NCBI GenBank assembly: GCA_020356065.1
Contig: CP070632.1
Coordinates: forward strand, 1,935,833-1,968,395
DNA from: Nitrospiraceae bacterium
GTDB lineage: Bacteria > Nitrospirota > Thermodesulfovibrionia > UBA6902
DNA: 32,563 nucleotides
Direction of reading: 5' to 3'
Positions 32,418 through 32,563 of this stretch are shown here, piece after piece. The position numbers were made by a program, and so were the translations under genes. How positions within the stretch are numbered: position 1 is the stretch's first letter; each line of letters begins with the position of its first letter. The notes beneath the pieces are model-generated. The model saw only the letters and a list, made by a program, of their open reading frames with translations. It made no database searches and was not told the DNA's origin.

Positions 32418-32563
32418 ATGTCAAAGCACAAGAAGGTTCTGGCAGTATTGTTTTGTACGCTTGTTTTATTTTTTGTAGTATCGACGGACGGAGCATTTGC
32501 CCAGACAGAAGGTCCGTACGGGGACCCAACCTGTACTGATTTCATTGACAATGATGGTGACGG
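32418..32563 (+). CDS. Exported protein with CTDxIDNDxDG-type metal-binding motif (N-terminus only)
   Basis: The first 48 codons of a gene cut by the window edge. A strong Shine-Dalgarno (AAGGGGG) precedes ATG 32418. The first 28 residues are a textbook signal peptide (KHKK, hydrophobic core, STDGAFA|QTE). The mature part begins QTEGPYGDPTCTDFIDNDGDG. The C-T-D-x-I-D-N-D-x-D-G pattern is the start of the MopE-like putative metal-binding repeat found in surface proteins of myxobacteria, deltaproteobacteria and relatives; its Asp-rich loop suggests calcium binding. Length and further domains cannot be seen. It has a 583-bp upstream region. Confidence 0.75.
   Translation, partial: MSKHKKVLAVLFCTLVLFFVVSTDGAFAQTEGPYGDPTCTDFIDNDGD

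Noticed and set aside
1-32563. CRISPR array, restriction, toxin-antitoxin or phage defence system
   Set aside because: No regularly spaced repeats, Cas, nuclease, methylase or toxin motifs are seen; all large frames are assigned to other families.

Overview
The window is a piece of chromosome from a Gram-negative-type anaerobe or facultative anaerobe with moderate GC. The evidence is an outer-membrane-type DUF481 protein, ZapA/ZapB, AsmA-like, MscS and Slt envelope proteins, a rubredoxin, and an exported protein with a C-x-D-x-I-D-N-D-x-D-G metal-binding-type motif. The gene mix and the short palindromic intergenic repeats resemble Nitrospirota (Thermodesulfovibrionia-like) or deltaproteobacterial-grade genomes. 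This placement is inferred from gene style; no rRNA is present to test it.

Left part (1-4640): the start of lysS (cut by the window edge), a zapB-zapA division pair and a large Slt70-like lytic transglycosylase, all on the minus strand. A 141-bp MITE-like element and tandem tRNA-Cys and tRNA-Gly genes follow. Next (4813-8640) is a tryptophan cluster on the plus strand: trpE, trpG, a membrane protein of DUF457/YdjM type, and trpD; trpC, F, B and A are not in the window. A 42-residue four-cysteine protein (8894-9022) faces a minus-strand operon, mscS - AsmA-like - type II rubredoxin (10925 to 9092), across a bidirectional terminator.

Middle part (11284-18677): dnaE and accA on the plus strand, then an AT-rich gene for an exported M23 peptidase with PPC, PKD and surface-adhesin-like modules, which looks foreign next to its neighbours. 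A minus-strand mscS-queF pair follows (20390 to 18940). Then come a DUF481 outer-membrane protein and the trehalose genes treZ and treY, which make trehalose from maltodextrins.

Right part (26538-32563): nadA and a small lytic transglycosylase on the minus strand, der on the plus strand, then a YihY-family membrane protein translationally overlapped with a 53-residue Sm-like protein. A CRP/FNR-type regulator lies on the minus strand. A 583-bp AT-rich intergenic region with a diverged direct repeat leads to the first 48 codons of the exported metal-binding-motif protein at the window end.

Most genes are housekeeping or envelope functions. The least ordinary items are the Cys4 miniprotein, the YihY/Sm-like pair, the AT-rich multidomain peptidase, the insertion in NadA, the regulator-associated direct repeats, and two families of short mobile or palindromic repeats. 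I found no CRISPR array, transposase, prophage or recognisable defence system.
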